Shown piece by piece: positions 9,987 through 23,794 of a DNA stretch of 64,000 nucleotides (the first letter of the stretch is position 1; every line of letters begins with the position of its first letter). The notes below the pieces were generated by a model. It did no database searches. It was not told the origin of the DNA and saw nothing but the letters and a program-made list of their open reading frames with translations. The translations under genes and the position numbers were made by a program. The DNA is taken from assembly GCF_040182565.1 (NCBI RefSeq), contig NC_089890.1:12175001-12239000 (forward strand), written 5' to 3'. This stretch comes from Anser cygnoides. Its lineage: Eukaryota; Chordata; Aves; Anseriformes; Anatidae.

Positions 9987-12900
9987 AAGGGGAGAGAGAA
10001 AAACATATGATCAGTGCTCTGGCCCCGGGAGTTTCTTCTGTGTGTTCTACTCATACCCTGGTTTTAGCGTACACTCATGCTGGTTATGTATGATTCTTCT
10101 GTGTGAAGAAAATTAAACAATTCTACGAGAAAAACACATTATGTGCTCTATTCTTGAAGGGTGGGCCTCTACAATGTTGCTTCACTCATGGCACCAAGCC
10201 ACAGTACAAGGTTATAGCTGAGCAACTCATGGCATTGCTGCTTCTGCTCATTAGGGGAAGACTGGGTGAAATTCATGCTACCATAATTAGACAAAAGGTA
10301 GGTAGGTTCAAAAAAAGGAAACATCCTGTAAAATGAGACAGAGCTGTTCCTGTGGCAGAGCTTCTTGTCAACAAAAGATGCATAAGAAAAAGCCTTGCAA
10401 TATTAGCGTTATTTTCTGTATTGGGATCGGGCCCATACTCTTCAGCAAAGAACTTGGGCTTGATCGTGGTAGGTACTCCCCCTCTCTATACACACATACA
10501 TATATGTCTAAAGAAAAAGTTTCTGCCACAAAGAATTTACAAGGCAGACTAATGACAAGTTATAAGATGAGGCAGAATGAAGCAGATGAGCCAAACAGGT
10601 GGGATGGGAATGGGGAGGAGGTGACAGTAATACGAACATGTTTTTGTGGAGCCTAATAGAGCGCACAGTATAGCTCACCACCTGCTTAGCTGCTATCAAC
10701 AGGCAAGTTTTATAACACTGTTTCTGCAGGTCCTTGAAAAATAGTGAGTCATGGCTAATGATGGGTGCTATGGAAGCCCCAAAGAAAGGCTCTGATGACA
10801 CTTCAGAAAGAAAACCTTTTTCTAGCCTTCAAGAGAAAAAGACGACTGTTTCAGGGGAGTACTTTACAGAGTTACTACCTCATGAGCTGATGTAAATCAT
10901 GTGACGTAACTTATTAAAACTAATTTAAAGATATACAATAGAACACAATGATTAACCCTCTAGTGAAAAACACCCTTAAGAGTTGGAAACCTAGGCTACA
11001 GGCTTTTTTTTTTTTCCCCTTAAAATCCCCAGACTGGCCTTTGATACCAATATGCCATATGATTTTTTGATTGCAGAGAGATGAAAGGTAAATGTATAGT
11101 GCTGTTTACCATGACCCTACTATTAACATCAGAAAAAAAAAGCACTTAAAAAAAGACAGTTGAATCCCCTGATCTGTAAGCCACTGTAATGGCTGGGGTA
11201 ACTTCCCTTCATAGCTAATGCAACGCGGCTTGCCAATGGCCTGCACGAGGCTCAGCTTGGACACTCCCTTAATTAACCCTAGGGAAAGCACTGTCACTCG
11301 GGGGATCTGGGAAAGAGAGGAGACAAGGAACGTTCCCCAGGCAGAGAGATGGGTGATGCCAATGCCAAATGCGGCAACGAGAAGTCCTGTGCTGGGTGTG
11401 CCCCACCAGGTGTCAGAACTAACGCACACCAAAGAGACAAAAGGCAGGCTGAATTTGACATTTAAGATGGTAACTTTGATTTGGGTGGTATTACTGGATT
11501 CTAGAATACAGATCTCCGGGACTGAAATGGTTACACCACTTAGGAGAGATTCCATGGACAAAATGCAAGACGTGGTATTTCCTTTTTTTTTTTTTTTAGT
11601 TACAGGTCACTCAGAAGCAGAGGCTAACTGGAGTTAATTTTCAAACCCCTCTCCCTCACTATGGTTGGGTGTAATATCATGATGTCTTGTGGGTAAGAAA
11701 ACCGTAATTATTTGGCTCTTGGATTCTGTCCTCATAATCTTTACCTTCTGCCAGTTATCCTCTCCTCTCACAACTGACACGTAACAAAGATAAAGCTGCA
11801 CTGGCTTCCAACAGGTCAGTGATGCGCCAAAAAAACCTCTGGACAGTCCCATCTTTCTCTAGTATCCAAAACTGACAAGTGGTTTAGTGCGCTTTGAGCT
11901 TCCTAGGGCGTGCCTGCTTTTGAATATTTGATATGTTCTATTAGTAAAGTAAGAGAGATGAGGTAAGACTTCACAATGGTCCCTCCTGAGAATTATTTAC
12001 AGCCAAAATATGGCTTCCATTAGGTTTCGTGAACAATTAGAAAACTATTCTTCCATCATGAGGACAATAAGTTGGCTCTATACTGCCACTGCAATCTTTT
12101 CATTCTGCTTGCTTGATTCCACTTCTGTTCTCTCGTATTTGTGTAACAAAAGTCATTCATCCTCACACACTACAGGATTTCTACTGTCCAGGAAAAACAA
12201 AAACAAAACACATATAGGGCAGAAAGATTTTACAAAACTTCAGAAACAGAGACCAAGAGCTGGCTTTTCAAAATGGTTTCAGTCTGACTACCCCACTTGC
12301 CAGCCCATTTTCCAAGCACATGAGATTTGCTAATTCTGGCTTTGCCCTAAAAAGTTCAGCTTAAAATACAGATCAGAACTCCCCCAGGCTTAGGAATGTT
12401 CATCTCATTCTCTTCCAATCTTTTCTCTAAAACATCACTTTCTCTTTGCAATGAAACCTATGCCGGACATCAGTTCCATGCAGTTTTTGTTTTGAATTCA
12501 TTTCACTTTGTCATTTGAGTAAAATAAGGTGATTATACTCGAAAGTCAGTAAAGGGATCCCTGTATCACCCCTCCAACCAGAAGAAAGATAAACACCAAA
12601 ATGTGGCTCAGATAAAACACAGACTGAATCCCTCCCTACCCTTCTCTCACTGAATGCAGGAGTAGCAAACCAAACGTTATGATACAGAGCCTACAGTTAC
12701 ATGCTTAAATTAAGTAGAATGATTCCATGTCCATGATCTATTATGAAAACAGAAATATAGGAAAAGAACTTAATCCAGAGTAGGGCCTCAGTTTTGTTTG
12801 GGCATACTGGGCACCTACCTCATTGTATAATACTCCAGCTGATTTATTTACTTTCCAAGTGTTGAAGTCCTCATTTGCTTTGCATCCCAAATTAAACTTT

Positions 12901-15900
12901 TTGCAATGAGCTTAAGCAGGCAGGCTCCGGGAGCTAAGCAATTTGAGAGTAAGCTGCTGGTGTGTGCAGACCTGTAGCTCCACTGGCAATAGATATAGTC
13001 AGTTCTAATCAGTTTACCCTGAGACCACTGATTTGATATGTAATCACATCAAGCTTTTTAGCAAAGAGTTTGTATTTACGAAAAACGAGAAGTTAAAGTG
13101 AACACAGAGCAGCCTGTGCATATCCCTGAGAATCATTTTCCCAGCCGCCAGAGGGGGGTCAGTCAGTCCTGGGGCCTGGCTCCCAGCAGTCAGAGCTGAG
13201 GGCATGCTGCCAGCATACACCTTTCGCTCCACCCTCGGTATCACTCTCAGCACTGGCTTCCTTTCTTGACTTCTCCTCTGAAGTTGTTTTCTTAACAAAT
13301 CTGGGACCCTTCTAATATGAACGGACCTTCAAAGAAGATTCTGGTACCCTCCTTCAGTTTCTTCCTAGCACTCAATTCAGTGATATCACTGTGTTCCCCT
13401 GCCAGGTATCAGTGAAAATGCAAATGAAACTTCAGGAAAACCATCTTGGACAAAGCTTGCTTTATTATGCAAATGCCTTTGCTTTCCTTTCCTGTTCAGG
13501 AAATTTAGTTTCCCCCAACACCTGGCTCTTTCCCCCCAACTATTTAAATAATGTAATTTAAATAGTTCACCTGGTGTTTGTTATCTTTTTACTTAAAGTA
13601 TTTTGGGGCTACTAATTCACATCATATATTGTAATAAACATTTACTGCACAAGCATCATGCTGAATCCCCTCGCTTCAGTTTTCCCTTTACATTTTGTAC
13701 TGCAGGTGACAAAACTGAGAACAATATATTTAGACTGAGCAACATTCCTGACACGTACTGTGATTTTAAGGGATTCTGTCACAACACCATTCAATTTAAA
13801 GAAGATGTCAATGCTTCTGTTTCAGAAGAACTGAGAAGATAAGGATTTTACGTTTTGGACCAAAATCTAGCTTCACTTCTCTTTCATAACAAGAAGTCAA
13901 GAAGTCCAGCAGCATACACACTGACTTTCTTTGGCAGTCTTAAGGTTTTTTTAGCCATGTGAAATTATGCAGGATAAGCAAGACCTTGGAGTTACTGGAG
14001 CTTAAGGATGACTATTTAGAGGTGTTACAGCCAGACATTTTTGAAGTGTATTTCTGAGTATGTTCTATTACCGTACCCAGAGTGTCTCCCCATGTCTAGC
14101 GGACATACCAGAACACCACTCTGAGACAGGGCCTGCTTGTCTACAGGACAGCGAGTGGCAGAGATTAAAGGACTAGACCAGCTTCATACAGCACATCTTT
14201 GGCTCCAGGCACTGTTCTCCCTTTCCTCCTTCCTTCAGAGGCAGTTGTGGATGTTCTGTAACACTGACATTCAGGCTTTAATAGAAAAAGGTTTTTGTTC
14301 ATCTGAACGCGAGCTTAACTTTACACACAGGTTTATTTGGTTTGATCCTTAGCTGGTAAGAACTGGGACGGTTCCATTGACCTTCAGCTCCTAACCCTGT
14401 ATTTCCCATATTCCCACTGAATCCCAGTTCAAGGCACATCTCAAAACATGCTTTGGGAGTAAGGCCAATTGGTTGAGTTGTTTCTAGGCTTTGAAGTCCT
14501 ATCTGTCACTGTGCTCTAATTAAACCTAAGTGGTGCTATAGATTTCCTGTCGCAAAAGCAAAGATTCTTTATGTGTTGGGAATGTAGAGGACAGCCTGCT
14601 TCAGCATAAAGAAACTAATCTACGGGAGAGAGCAGGAAACCAAAGTCTCATAAACATACGAATACGGAATGATTAAGCTGATCGATGGAATTGCAAATGT
14701 GTTTCACTTTAGATAATTATGATTTTTCCAGTGCAATATTTTTCATAGGAACACAATGAACTGTTAAATTCAAATCATGTGACCAAAACATTTATAATGA
14801 TGAATTTCAGAAAAATTTCTACTTTCCCCCAAATACTGGACTTTATAATGGATTTGAAATTTTCACCAGTTCTAGTTATCAAACCTTTACTACAGAAAGG
14901 CCCTACACTGAAAGAAAAACCAATCCTGAATTCTGCCATACATCCATAGCTTCACAAATTTTACAAGTTTGTGACATGAGTTATCTTCACGGGGAAGTTT
15001 ACCACCAAAAACCTGTATTTTTCTGAGCACGCAGCGTCCCCGTGTTTGTACGACCCTGAGCAGACTGTGAAGGGCGCCATAATTCCAGCAGGCTCCACCT
15101 GCTCCCTGCAGCCACGGCACCTCCCAGGGACCCGCCGCACCTCACCAGCGGCACTGAGCCACTGCTACCTTGCTGGGGTACCAGAAGTTATGTTTCAAAG
15201 AGTACTGAAAGGCATTCTTCCTATCGTCACCTCAGTTACCTAAGTTGTGACAGCCACTGTTGATTGTGTACATTCAAAAAAAACCACCATTTGGCTAATT
15301 TTTGAGTCTGGATTAAGTTCTCCTGTATGTTAGTCATCTTCTTGGCATTCTTGGAACCTTTGCTCACTTTAGGACCACCACAATCTTGCAACATTGTCGT
15401 AATTTCTAGAATACACTTCAGTGTATTCAGTGCCTCAGTCTGCAACTGTAAAAAGATAATTAGAATTTTTTATGTACTATAATGCTCAACTGTGAGCTCC
15501 ACGTACAACATCTAACATGATTTCAGAGCCTACTGGCTGGAAAAGCTGTATAAAACCCTAAAGCAGTAATACATTTGATACTATATTAGAACCTAATACT
15601 CTTTCTTTTCCTCTCTACATGTACATCCAGCTTCCACGAAATCAAATCAAATTCTTCTTATGATCTGACATATTGAAATGTCATGTGGCCAGGTCTTTCT
15701 CTTTCCTTGGTTTCTTATTTTCCCCCTTTTAACCTTTCTGAGCTGCCTCCAACATCCTAGCTCTACTGTGCAATACAGTTCTCCTTCTCTTCCAAATGGC
15801 ATACACAGCTTTAACTGCTTTTGAAGCACTCTGTCCCACCAACTAGGATTTTGCACGTTCCTGCCTCAGCCAACTCCACATCAACTAAGTATTGCCATGT

Positions 15901-18900
15901 TATCACAGCTGGAAGACAACCGCCTTGGGGAACTGGACCATTATCTTTCTTATCTCACTTCACTGGAAATCTACCACAGGACATGGAAAAACTGATGGCA
16001 ACTTTACTAAAACTGCTGTTTAATCAGAAATAATCTTATGAGTTGACCCACCATTAGGTTCTTGTACAGTGCTATAGTATCTTAGCACAATTCAACGCTG
16101 AATAAATCCTGAGAAGAGGTACAACTAAATTCTGTACTTGTACACTCCACGACATCACGGAATTTGCATAGTTAATTTGCCCCTCACTTTGCACAAAAAG
16201 GACAATAAGGCATAGTAAGAGTCTGCATTAATGCTTTTGTTCCAAAAACACTCCACAAATGTTACAATTTTTATCTGCCATGAAAAATAAAAACCTCAAC
16301 CTCAGAAAATCTGGCTGTAATTGTGACTAATACTGTAAATCTCCTTCTGATAACTTAAATTTCATGCATAGTATAACAAACAAACTGACTGTTGAGTCAG
16401 AAACAAAATAATCCACTAATTGTGCTTTTCTGGAATGGATGACTGTATAATGCCCTAATCAGAAGGCTGAAATCACATTTGCATTTAGATAAAGCCCTGT
16501 TTAAAAAGAGACAAGTATAAAAGGAGACACTGAGACTATTGTGGCATTTCGCTGCATAGCATAATCATTTACATTCCTGATAATGATATTCAGATAGTGA
16601 AGCAAAAGCTGACCAAAGCCAATTAATCTTGCACTCTGCATTAGCACGCCTGTCAATTGACCCTGTGTATACCTGAACCCACGATACCGATATGACACTG
16701 TGCCACTGCTCTCAGATTTTTTTTCCTGCTACTGTGACTGTTTTTCAAGCAAATCTCTATGGCCCAACAATTGCAATCTCAATCTCTCCAGACTAGTTAA
16801 ACAGCCACCAAAACTGGGCTTCAGAGACTTCAAATATGAGTTAAAGGGCTTCAAGAACTACCTGAGCTGCTGCTGTTTCAAGGTTGTTCCCACCGTGCTC
16901 CACCCCACATACACAGGCTGGGTATGTGTTTCCTTACTCCTTCAGAGTATTGTGGCTTTAGCATTGTAACTTGGGAATGTACGACTCTCTGCCCTAGTCA
17001 AACCTCATGGTCTTTAACGTACTGATTTTACAGTACCCTTGAAAAGTAGCACAGCAGTATTGTTTTATGTCTACTTTTAACAACGAGGAACTGAGACACC
17101 CACTTAATTTGGCCACTTAGTTGACATAAAGCTAGTCCGGAACATGCAGATCCACAGGGCAGAGAGGGTCCTACGCTGCGGAACCCCAACCATGAAGCAG
17201 CGTTCACCAGAATGGCGCTGGGTTCCCCCAGACAGCCCCACATTCTGACCACCGACCCGTCTTTCATGATCTGTGCTGGGGAACGCATCGCCATTGACCG
17301 CTGCCATCTCTCAAAACCAAGCACACAAAACAGAAGTTGGAGGGAACAAAAATTGGAAATAGAGACCCATTTGATTCTATTTCTCTCGGTTGGCTCTAAG
17401 TTACTGAAGGTGCCTGTGGTCCAAAAGCTGGTACCAGTGTTGATGCTCTCGCTGCAGATTCTGTTACGAGTTGATCCCACTGCGTGTTCAAGGAAACCAC
17501 ACTGTCTCCCCAGGTGTTAGTAGGCTTTGGTTGAACTCAATCAAAAATTGCTGAGATGTACACAGTGGATTTTGCAAAATAGGATTGAGTAATCAAACCT
17601 TGTTAAAAAAAAAAAAAAGGAAAAACTAATGCAAAGCATCTATTCAGCAGTATTAGTTTAGTTTTAATTAGGAAAACGCTTCAGAATATTTACAGCTGCA
17701 TGAATACTGACAAAGCAGCACAGAAGTAGCTTGTTTTGTTTTCTTTTTTCCAAAAAGTATTTTTTAGTGATTTTAGGTATCTTGAGAATTCAGTGTTGAA
17801 CTTGGAACATCTTCTACAATTATCTAAGCTGTCAAACTTATTTGTCCTCCTTGAAAATATAAATTTAAGTGCCCAATAATAGACTGTAAAAGAAAAAAGA
17901 AACTGAAAAGAAATAGTGAACCTAATATTATAGATTCATAGCCCAGCTCTGTAACCTGACTCATCATGCCATTGCTGGGCCCGCTTATAGCAGTACGAAT
18001 ACTGATTCCAGAAGTGGTGTTTGTGCAAAATGCAATGGGAAAAATTTTCTGTGCAGGGAAGTAATAATCAAGCTGCCAAAATAAGAATTAAATTGGAAGC
18101 CTCTTGAAACCTCTTTAACCACAAAACATCTTGGCTCAGGATCTGACATTAGTCCAGGACGACACCCGAGTAGACTGCTGCTACTTGCTAGGATCCTTAC
18201 TCTTTTTTTGGTCTTTGTACGTGGCTACATTAGTCTTCCCTTCCACATTTCACAGCTTCCTTGTTAAAATACATTTACAACTTCCTGCAGCAGAGTGGCA
18301 GAGCTGTCCTGCTTCAGTGAAGTAACTGCCTTCTTCTCTGGTTATTACACTGTAATGTGTTTTCTTTATTCCCTAGAAGGTCACAGGAGAGGGACTACTG
18401 CACTGTGTTCAAGGCCAGCTCTATGGGTCCTGCTGCCCTAGGCAAACCTGCAAACGTCCGTCCCTACCAAATCACATTCACTCACAGCGTTATTGAATGT
18501 CTTGCAGCTCTGGGCAGCAGCCTGCCCTGTAGATATACTCTCTTGTATGGGTGAGCATGTACAATGCTGAAATCCCATTGTAATAAACACGTCTCTCCAG
18601 CATGCTGAGCTTTTATTAAGATCTGCTGGTTTAATGTGATTGTTTCTGACGAGCTGTGGCCTGTCATTACTGTGAATTCTGTCCTTTCTAAATATGATCT
18701 GTAATGTCTTATTGCATGACTGATGATAGCTAGACATTTTTGTTCTGTTCACTTCTATTTCTGTTCTCCTCTGCTCTGTGCTTTGCTTCTCTGCGTCGCA
18801 CATCAAGCAATGTCAAAGGAGAGTGCACCGGCAGCACGTTCTGGGGGCTCAGGACAGCGCTGTAAAGGTGGCATTACAGAATATCAGCAGACAATACAGG

Positions 18901-21900
18901 AAGATTACCAGCTGGCTAAACAACACATCCCGAGGACCTGGTTTTTGACAAGGAATCGCCAGCGGTTGGACATGCCTCGGGCAGTTTGACAGCATCAGCA
19001 TTAGGCTTAACGCTATTGAACACTACTGGGCAGAGACTTTTCCAATCCAACACCAGGGAGGAAACACGCTTCCTTAGGCCAGATTACCCAGTTGGGGATA
19101 ATTAATGAGTGTGCTTAGACTAATTGAAGAAATATTCTTTGTAGCATGCTTACCAAATGCCAAGTTAGGGCAGCAATGGAGGAACAGATAGGAATCTCTC
19201 TGGCTTAGGTGCAATTCAAACTTCTCTACTTTTTTCTCCCAACAGTGACTTTTCCAAGCGCAAAGAAAATTCTGAAAGGCAGTCTTGTAAGAACTTTATC
19301 CTCCCAGCTGTAAACTGCTCAGTGAAGTGCTGTCAACATGCATTTTGTTCTTACTGCCCAAATTTGTAAGTATTTATAGGCAAGATCATGCCTGAATATG
19401 AATTGAATTGGATCTTGCTACCATCAGCTTTAAAACAAAACTGCCTGTTCATTCCTCCCTTCTAATGCTTTTTGAATCTTCAGATTTTTGAAGCCTCCAA
19501 TTAAACACAATAAAAGGATACCCAGTTAGCAGCATAAGGTATGAAAGTTCTTTTGAAGGGTGCACATGAATGCATGTTATCTTTAACTGAAGCACTGGTT
19601 TTACAAAGTATGGGTCATGTAAGTATGGATGAAGTACCTTATAGAAGGTCCTCAAGAATCAGTAAATTTTCCATACGCTTTTGTCATGCTTCCCGATGCA
19701 ATTAAGGACTGAACCCAGCACAAAATTAATTTTAATTTTGTTTTAAGATAGGCTAATTTTGCCCAAGCAATCCTGCTTTATCTTTTTTTATTTTATTTTT
19801 TTTTAGCAAAAGAGTAAAAACATGTAATTCAAACAAGCTGCTACAACTTAGTGCAGAAAGGACTCTAACTGGGAAAACAAAAGTACACAAGTTCAATAGA
19901 AGGACAAAATGATGACAGGGCCATCACTTTGTCAGAGTCAGGTTTTAAGAAAAAGCAAAAAAGTCACCGTGACCCTCACTATAGACCAAATATTAATATA
20001 AGCTTTTTACTTTAAACCAAGAATGCCCGAAGTAGGCCTCTCAGCATTCCTTCAGTGCAAATATCACACCCAGCCTACAAGGGAATAAAATCTACAGTAC
20101 AGCAGGGCTTTGCAGAGTAACTTCTTATTTTACTGATTTATTGCAGCACCACCTTTCTCATCCTAACCGCACACACAATCCCAAACTAATCACAACAGTG
20201 CTTGGACAATGCCCTGGTATCTGCAGTTTGCCCTGTAATCGTCCTTCCCAATTTATATTATCCTTCACAGCAGCATCAAGACCAACTTGCCATCTCATTA
20301 TCCCAAAGCCACACCTGCTGCAATTCAGCATCTTCCAGTCCTTTGCCCTCAATCCAATGGATTACCTGGGCCCAAACCTTCCCTGGTGTAAACCCTGCCA
20401 GTGGCAGAGTCGTACTACAGATGAACTTGACCCACTGCACCTTGAGCAAAATACAGGCCTGTTCATGGGTGAAATGCTTATAAGCAGCAGTGTTACAGAA
20501 CATTTAAGTCTGAGAGTGTTTAGCCTCTTAAGGGGGATTTTAATTTGCACAGTTCACTAATCAGGGATTGTTACCATACCAACAGTTAATCACGTGGCCC
20601 AATGCCCGCCATATCTTAGGAATATTCGTGAGGTCCTAAAGCCATATCTCAAGCTTTCCTAGAAATTTTACTGTCACTTTCCAAGGCCTAGTTGAAAGAC
20701 CACCTGCTTTGTAAGAAAAACAAGGAAAATTATGGCTTGCAATAAGCTTGTTGCAAAGAAAGGGATCCCAGCTCAGCAAGTGGCTTTTCATTCTGGGACA
20801 AGGCTGCAGCGGGATTCCACAGGAGAGCTCCTCACAAAGCCAGATGCCATGCGAGACTTGCACATTCTCCATGCTTCGGATGAAAGACTCATGGGTTCCC
20901 TATTCCTCCAGGGGCTGATTCACCTCTGTACATAAGATATTTTTATTTTCAAAAATTATGAGGCATTCTTTTGTGATAACAATGTTGAAGGACTCCATCA
21001 TTCAGGAGATCAGTACCTGGCTGCAGAACAGGCTATCTGACAATTGATTCTTGTGCTTCATGATTTGACCCTATTAGAGAAGAAATGAAAATCCGCAGCT
21101 GACATAGTGGTGGCAGATGTTAGCTAGTGTAATACATTTGAAATGCAGGTCTAAACATTACTTGAGCACAGGATTAAATGTGTTGTTGTCTACATTAGCT
21201 CAGTCCTTGCTGCTTCTCTCCTACTCTGGTTTAAGATGGGCTTCCAAAAGGGAAGCAAACACTGCATGCTGGAAGGAGACAGTTTTGTTCATTCTGAATA
21301 GGCTTCCTAAGTCCACTGATCAGACCTGCAATGATGTCAACAGGCTGGCACAGCAACATTGACTTGAAGAAATCTGCAGTACAGGCTCAGGCCCCATTGG
21401 CAGCGTAGCTCTCGTGGTGCTAGAAGAGCATCTGCCCACCCCATGTGGAAGAAGGCTGTTTGCCATCCATCGTCATGGCAAAGTCCTGCACTTTGTTTAG
21501 ATGAGATCAGAAAGCAAATGTTGAGAACAGCAAATGCTGAGAATTCAAATATCCCGTTGCATTACGCCTAGACCATGGATGTGTAAACAGCCAACCCTAG
21601 CCTCTTGGATCTGTATGAGGAAAGACATCTGAAAAAAACAACTGTGCTCCAGGAAATGGAGCGGCTTGTGCTGCGAACAGGAATCGTATCCTCTGATTCT
21701 CACACTAGTACCTTATACAGGGAATCATGCTATTGACTATGCCTCTGAAGTGATTCATCCCTAGCATCCCTAACGCAGAAAACGATCCCCTGAATCTTTG
21801 GAACCTATGTCCTAATTCTTTTGATGCTTGCTGGCTAAACCAGTTTCAATATCCTCTATGTATCTGGATTTCTGTTAGTGATTGATCTGTCTGGATTTTG

Positions 21901-23744
21901 ACTGAATGGTTCTGAGGCGATTCATATACTTCCTTTTTTCTGAAGTATTTGGGTGTTGATACAGAATGCCAGAGTATGCTTCTGCCGTCGCAGCAGACAG
22001 CACATGGCAGGCCAGCTCTTCAGACTGACAAAAGCACCTCGTGGAGAGGGAGCTGCCTTAGGTTTCAGCCATGATTCAGATTTGTTTACATTTTGTGAAA
22101 CCTCAGGAAAAGGGGATAAAAGCTTCAGTTCAATTGAAGTCATGTTGCTAACCTTCAGTGCTAATAATTAACTCAATTATGCTGAATTAATTTGATGTAA
22201 TTATTGGTGATGGCACAAAGACAGTGGCCCAGAGAAAGTTTGAGAGACAGGAGGAACAGAAGTCTTAACAATACAAAATACCCCGTAAATAGCGCTTTTT
22301 TTTGCCAGAATGAGTCAAAGACAAAATGAGTTCATTACAGTCATCCAGCTTTACTCAACCCTCCAAATTACCCCAATACCCAGACAAATAGCTGTGAAAT
22401 CCAGCAAGTGAACTAGAATTAAAACACGCCCTGACGAATTTGACACAGCACTCAGTGCAAGCGTCTTTCCCCATCCTATTATCTAAACAATACAGATTTA
22501 ATAATATATTTAACAGAGCCACAATGCTTTGCCTTTAACTGAAGACATTAATTAAAAACATTTTCTTGTTGCAGTGTTGTCAATTGGGTGCTTTTTGATG
22601 AACAATCTGGAGAAAGCTTATGGAGTCTTTTCATTTGATCTGCAGTTTTATCCAGTACTTTCCAGACTTATTCAGTTCAAAATAAACATACCAACTATAA
22701 AACAAACAGCTATCTTTCTGCTTCCCCATTTAATATTTGTGATTTGCTTTGAAAAAGTACAATAGAACTGCATTTTTTTGTTGTGAAAATATACAGCTTA
22801 CTGTGGCTTTTTTAATTTTCTCATGAGTTAAAGTCATGAGAAGAAAATAATTAGGTGTGATTGTCTTAGGTGTTGGGAAAAACATAGAAAAAGAAAAATA
22901 AGAAATAATATGCAAATTACTGCTTTAAGCATTACCAGAATCTCTACAGGACTTTCTCACCTCCTCCCTCCATTACTGGAGGATGTGCACCCAAGCTGCT
23001 GTTCCACTTCCATTTACAGTCTGGTCAAATGCCACGGACCGAGGGTGCATTTACCAATACAAAATTCACGAGACAGAACACCTAATATTGCAACCAAGTC
23101 GAAGATATAAACCTCTTACGTCTCAGACTACAAGTGATCAGTAGTATGTGCCTTTTCCCATTCCTGAGCCTGTCCACCTTGAGTGCCTAGAGTATGCCAC
23201 CCACATGTCCCCAGCCTTGTACATAAACTGCCTGAGGCAAACCTCTCATTGCCTTGCTTCCATCAGGCTTCTCTGCGTGTATGGATTGAGCACCATGGGT
23301 GGTTATTTTCCTGCTGTAAAGAATTTAAAAATTAAGAGTTTGGATTACAGCATCAATATATTTGATATTTTTACAGACTGGGAGGACTGAAAATATTTAA
23401 CTATGAAGAGTGTTGTATCTCAGCTTGCCTTGCTTCAGTTTGAAATCCTGCTTGTTTCACATCTGTTAACATTGTAAGTATACAGATTTCTCAACTTCTA
23501 CTGCATTTCGACTATCCTTGGGGACAAAAATATTACCTCCAAAATCACCAGTTGCTTCTGAGATGCACTTTAAAAATAATGATTTAATATAATTGCACTG
23601 TGGTTTAACTGAAATGCAATATATTATTATTCACAAATTTTATTTGCCTCCTCTCAGTTTTTCCTTCCATTTCCTTCTGGTTAATTAAGCAAATTTTTTC
23701 CTTTATCTTTGCTACTATTTGCTTGGTTCAGTTACCCCACTGGA
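9987..23744. other. Gene-free stretch (probable LYRM9 intron 1 or intergenic)
   Basis: No recognisable exon, RNA gene or retroelement. Slightly GC-richer islets occur at about 11.2-11.45, 15.0-15.15 and 17.1-17.5 kb, with open frames of 100-150 codons on one or both strands. None resembles a known family or has supporting splice structure. Homopolymer tracts lie near 10,993, 11,583 and 17,605. Confidence 0.55.
13538..13567. repeat. Perfect 12-bp inverted repeat, 6-base loop
   Basis: 'aactatttaaat' at 13538-13549 and 'atttaaatagtt' at 13556-13567 are exact reverse complements around 'aatgta'. They could extrude as a small AT-rich cruciform or be a dimeric homeodomain/MEF2-like site. No function is proven. 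Confidence 0.8.
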
Positions 23745-23794
23745 AATATATATATTTATATATAAAAATATAAATATACATATATATAAAATAA
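23745..23794. repeat. TA-rich microsatellite
   Basis: Fifty bases composed almost wholly of A and T with interrupted (TA)n runs. Simple sequence, likely length-variable. Confidence 0.85.

Noticed and set aside
11106..11561. 151-codon minus-strand frame with a 139-codon plus-strand overlap
   Set aside because: Considered as an ERV or LTR relic, but no retroviral motif, LTR ends or splice signals could be supported.
15000..15150. Small GC-rich islet with a minus-strand CTG|GTGAGG donor, as LYRM9 exon 1
   Set aside because: Not a real CpG island and no promoter features. Kept only as a weaker alternative to the NLK island.
17028..17520. 150-codon minus and 102-codon plus frames, followed by an A14 run at about 17,605
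   Set aside because: Considered as a processed pseudogene; no protein family recognised and no target-site duplication visible.
20141..20560. 139-codon plus-strand frame with three overlapping minus frames
   Set aside because: All frames in this islet are open by chance composition; no recognisable domain.
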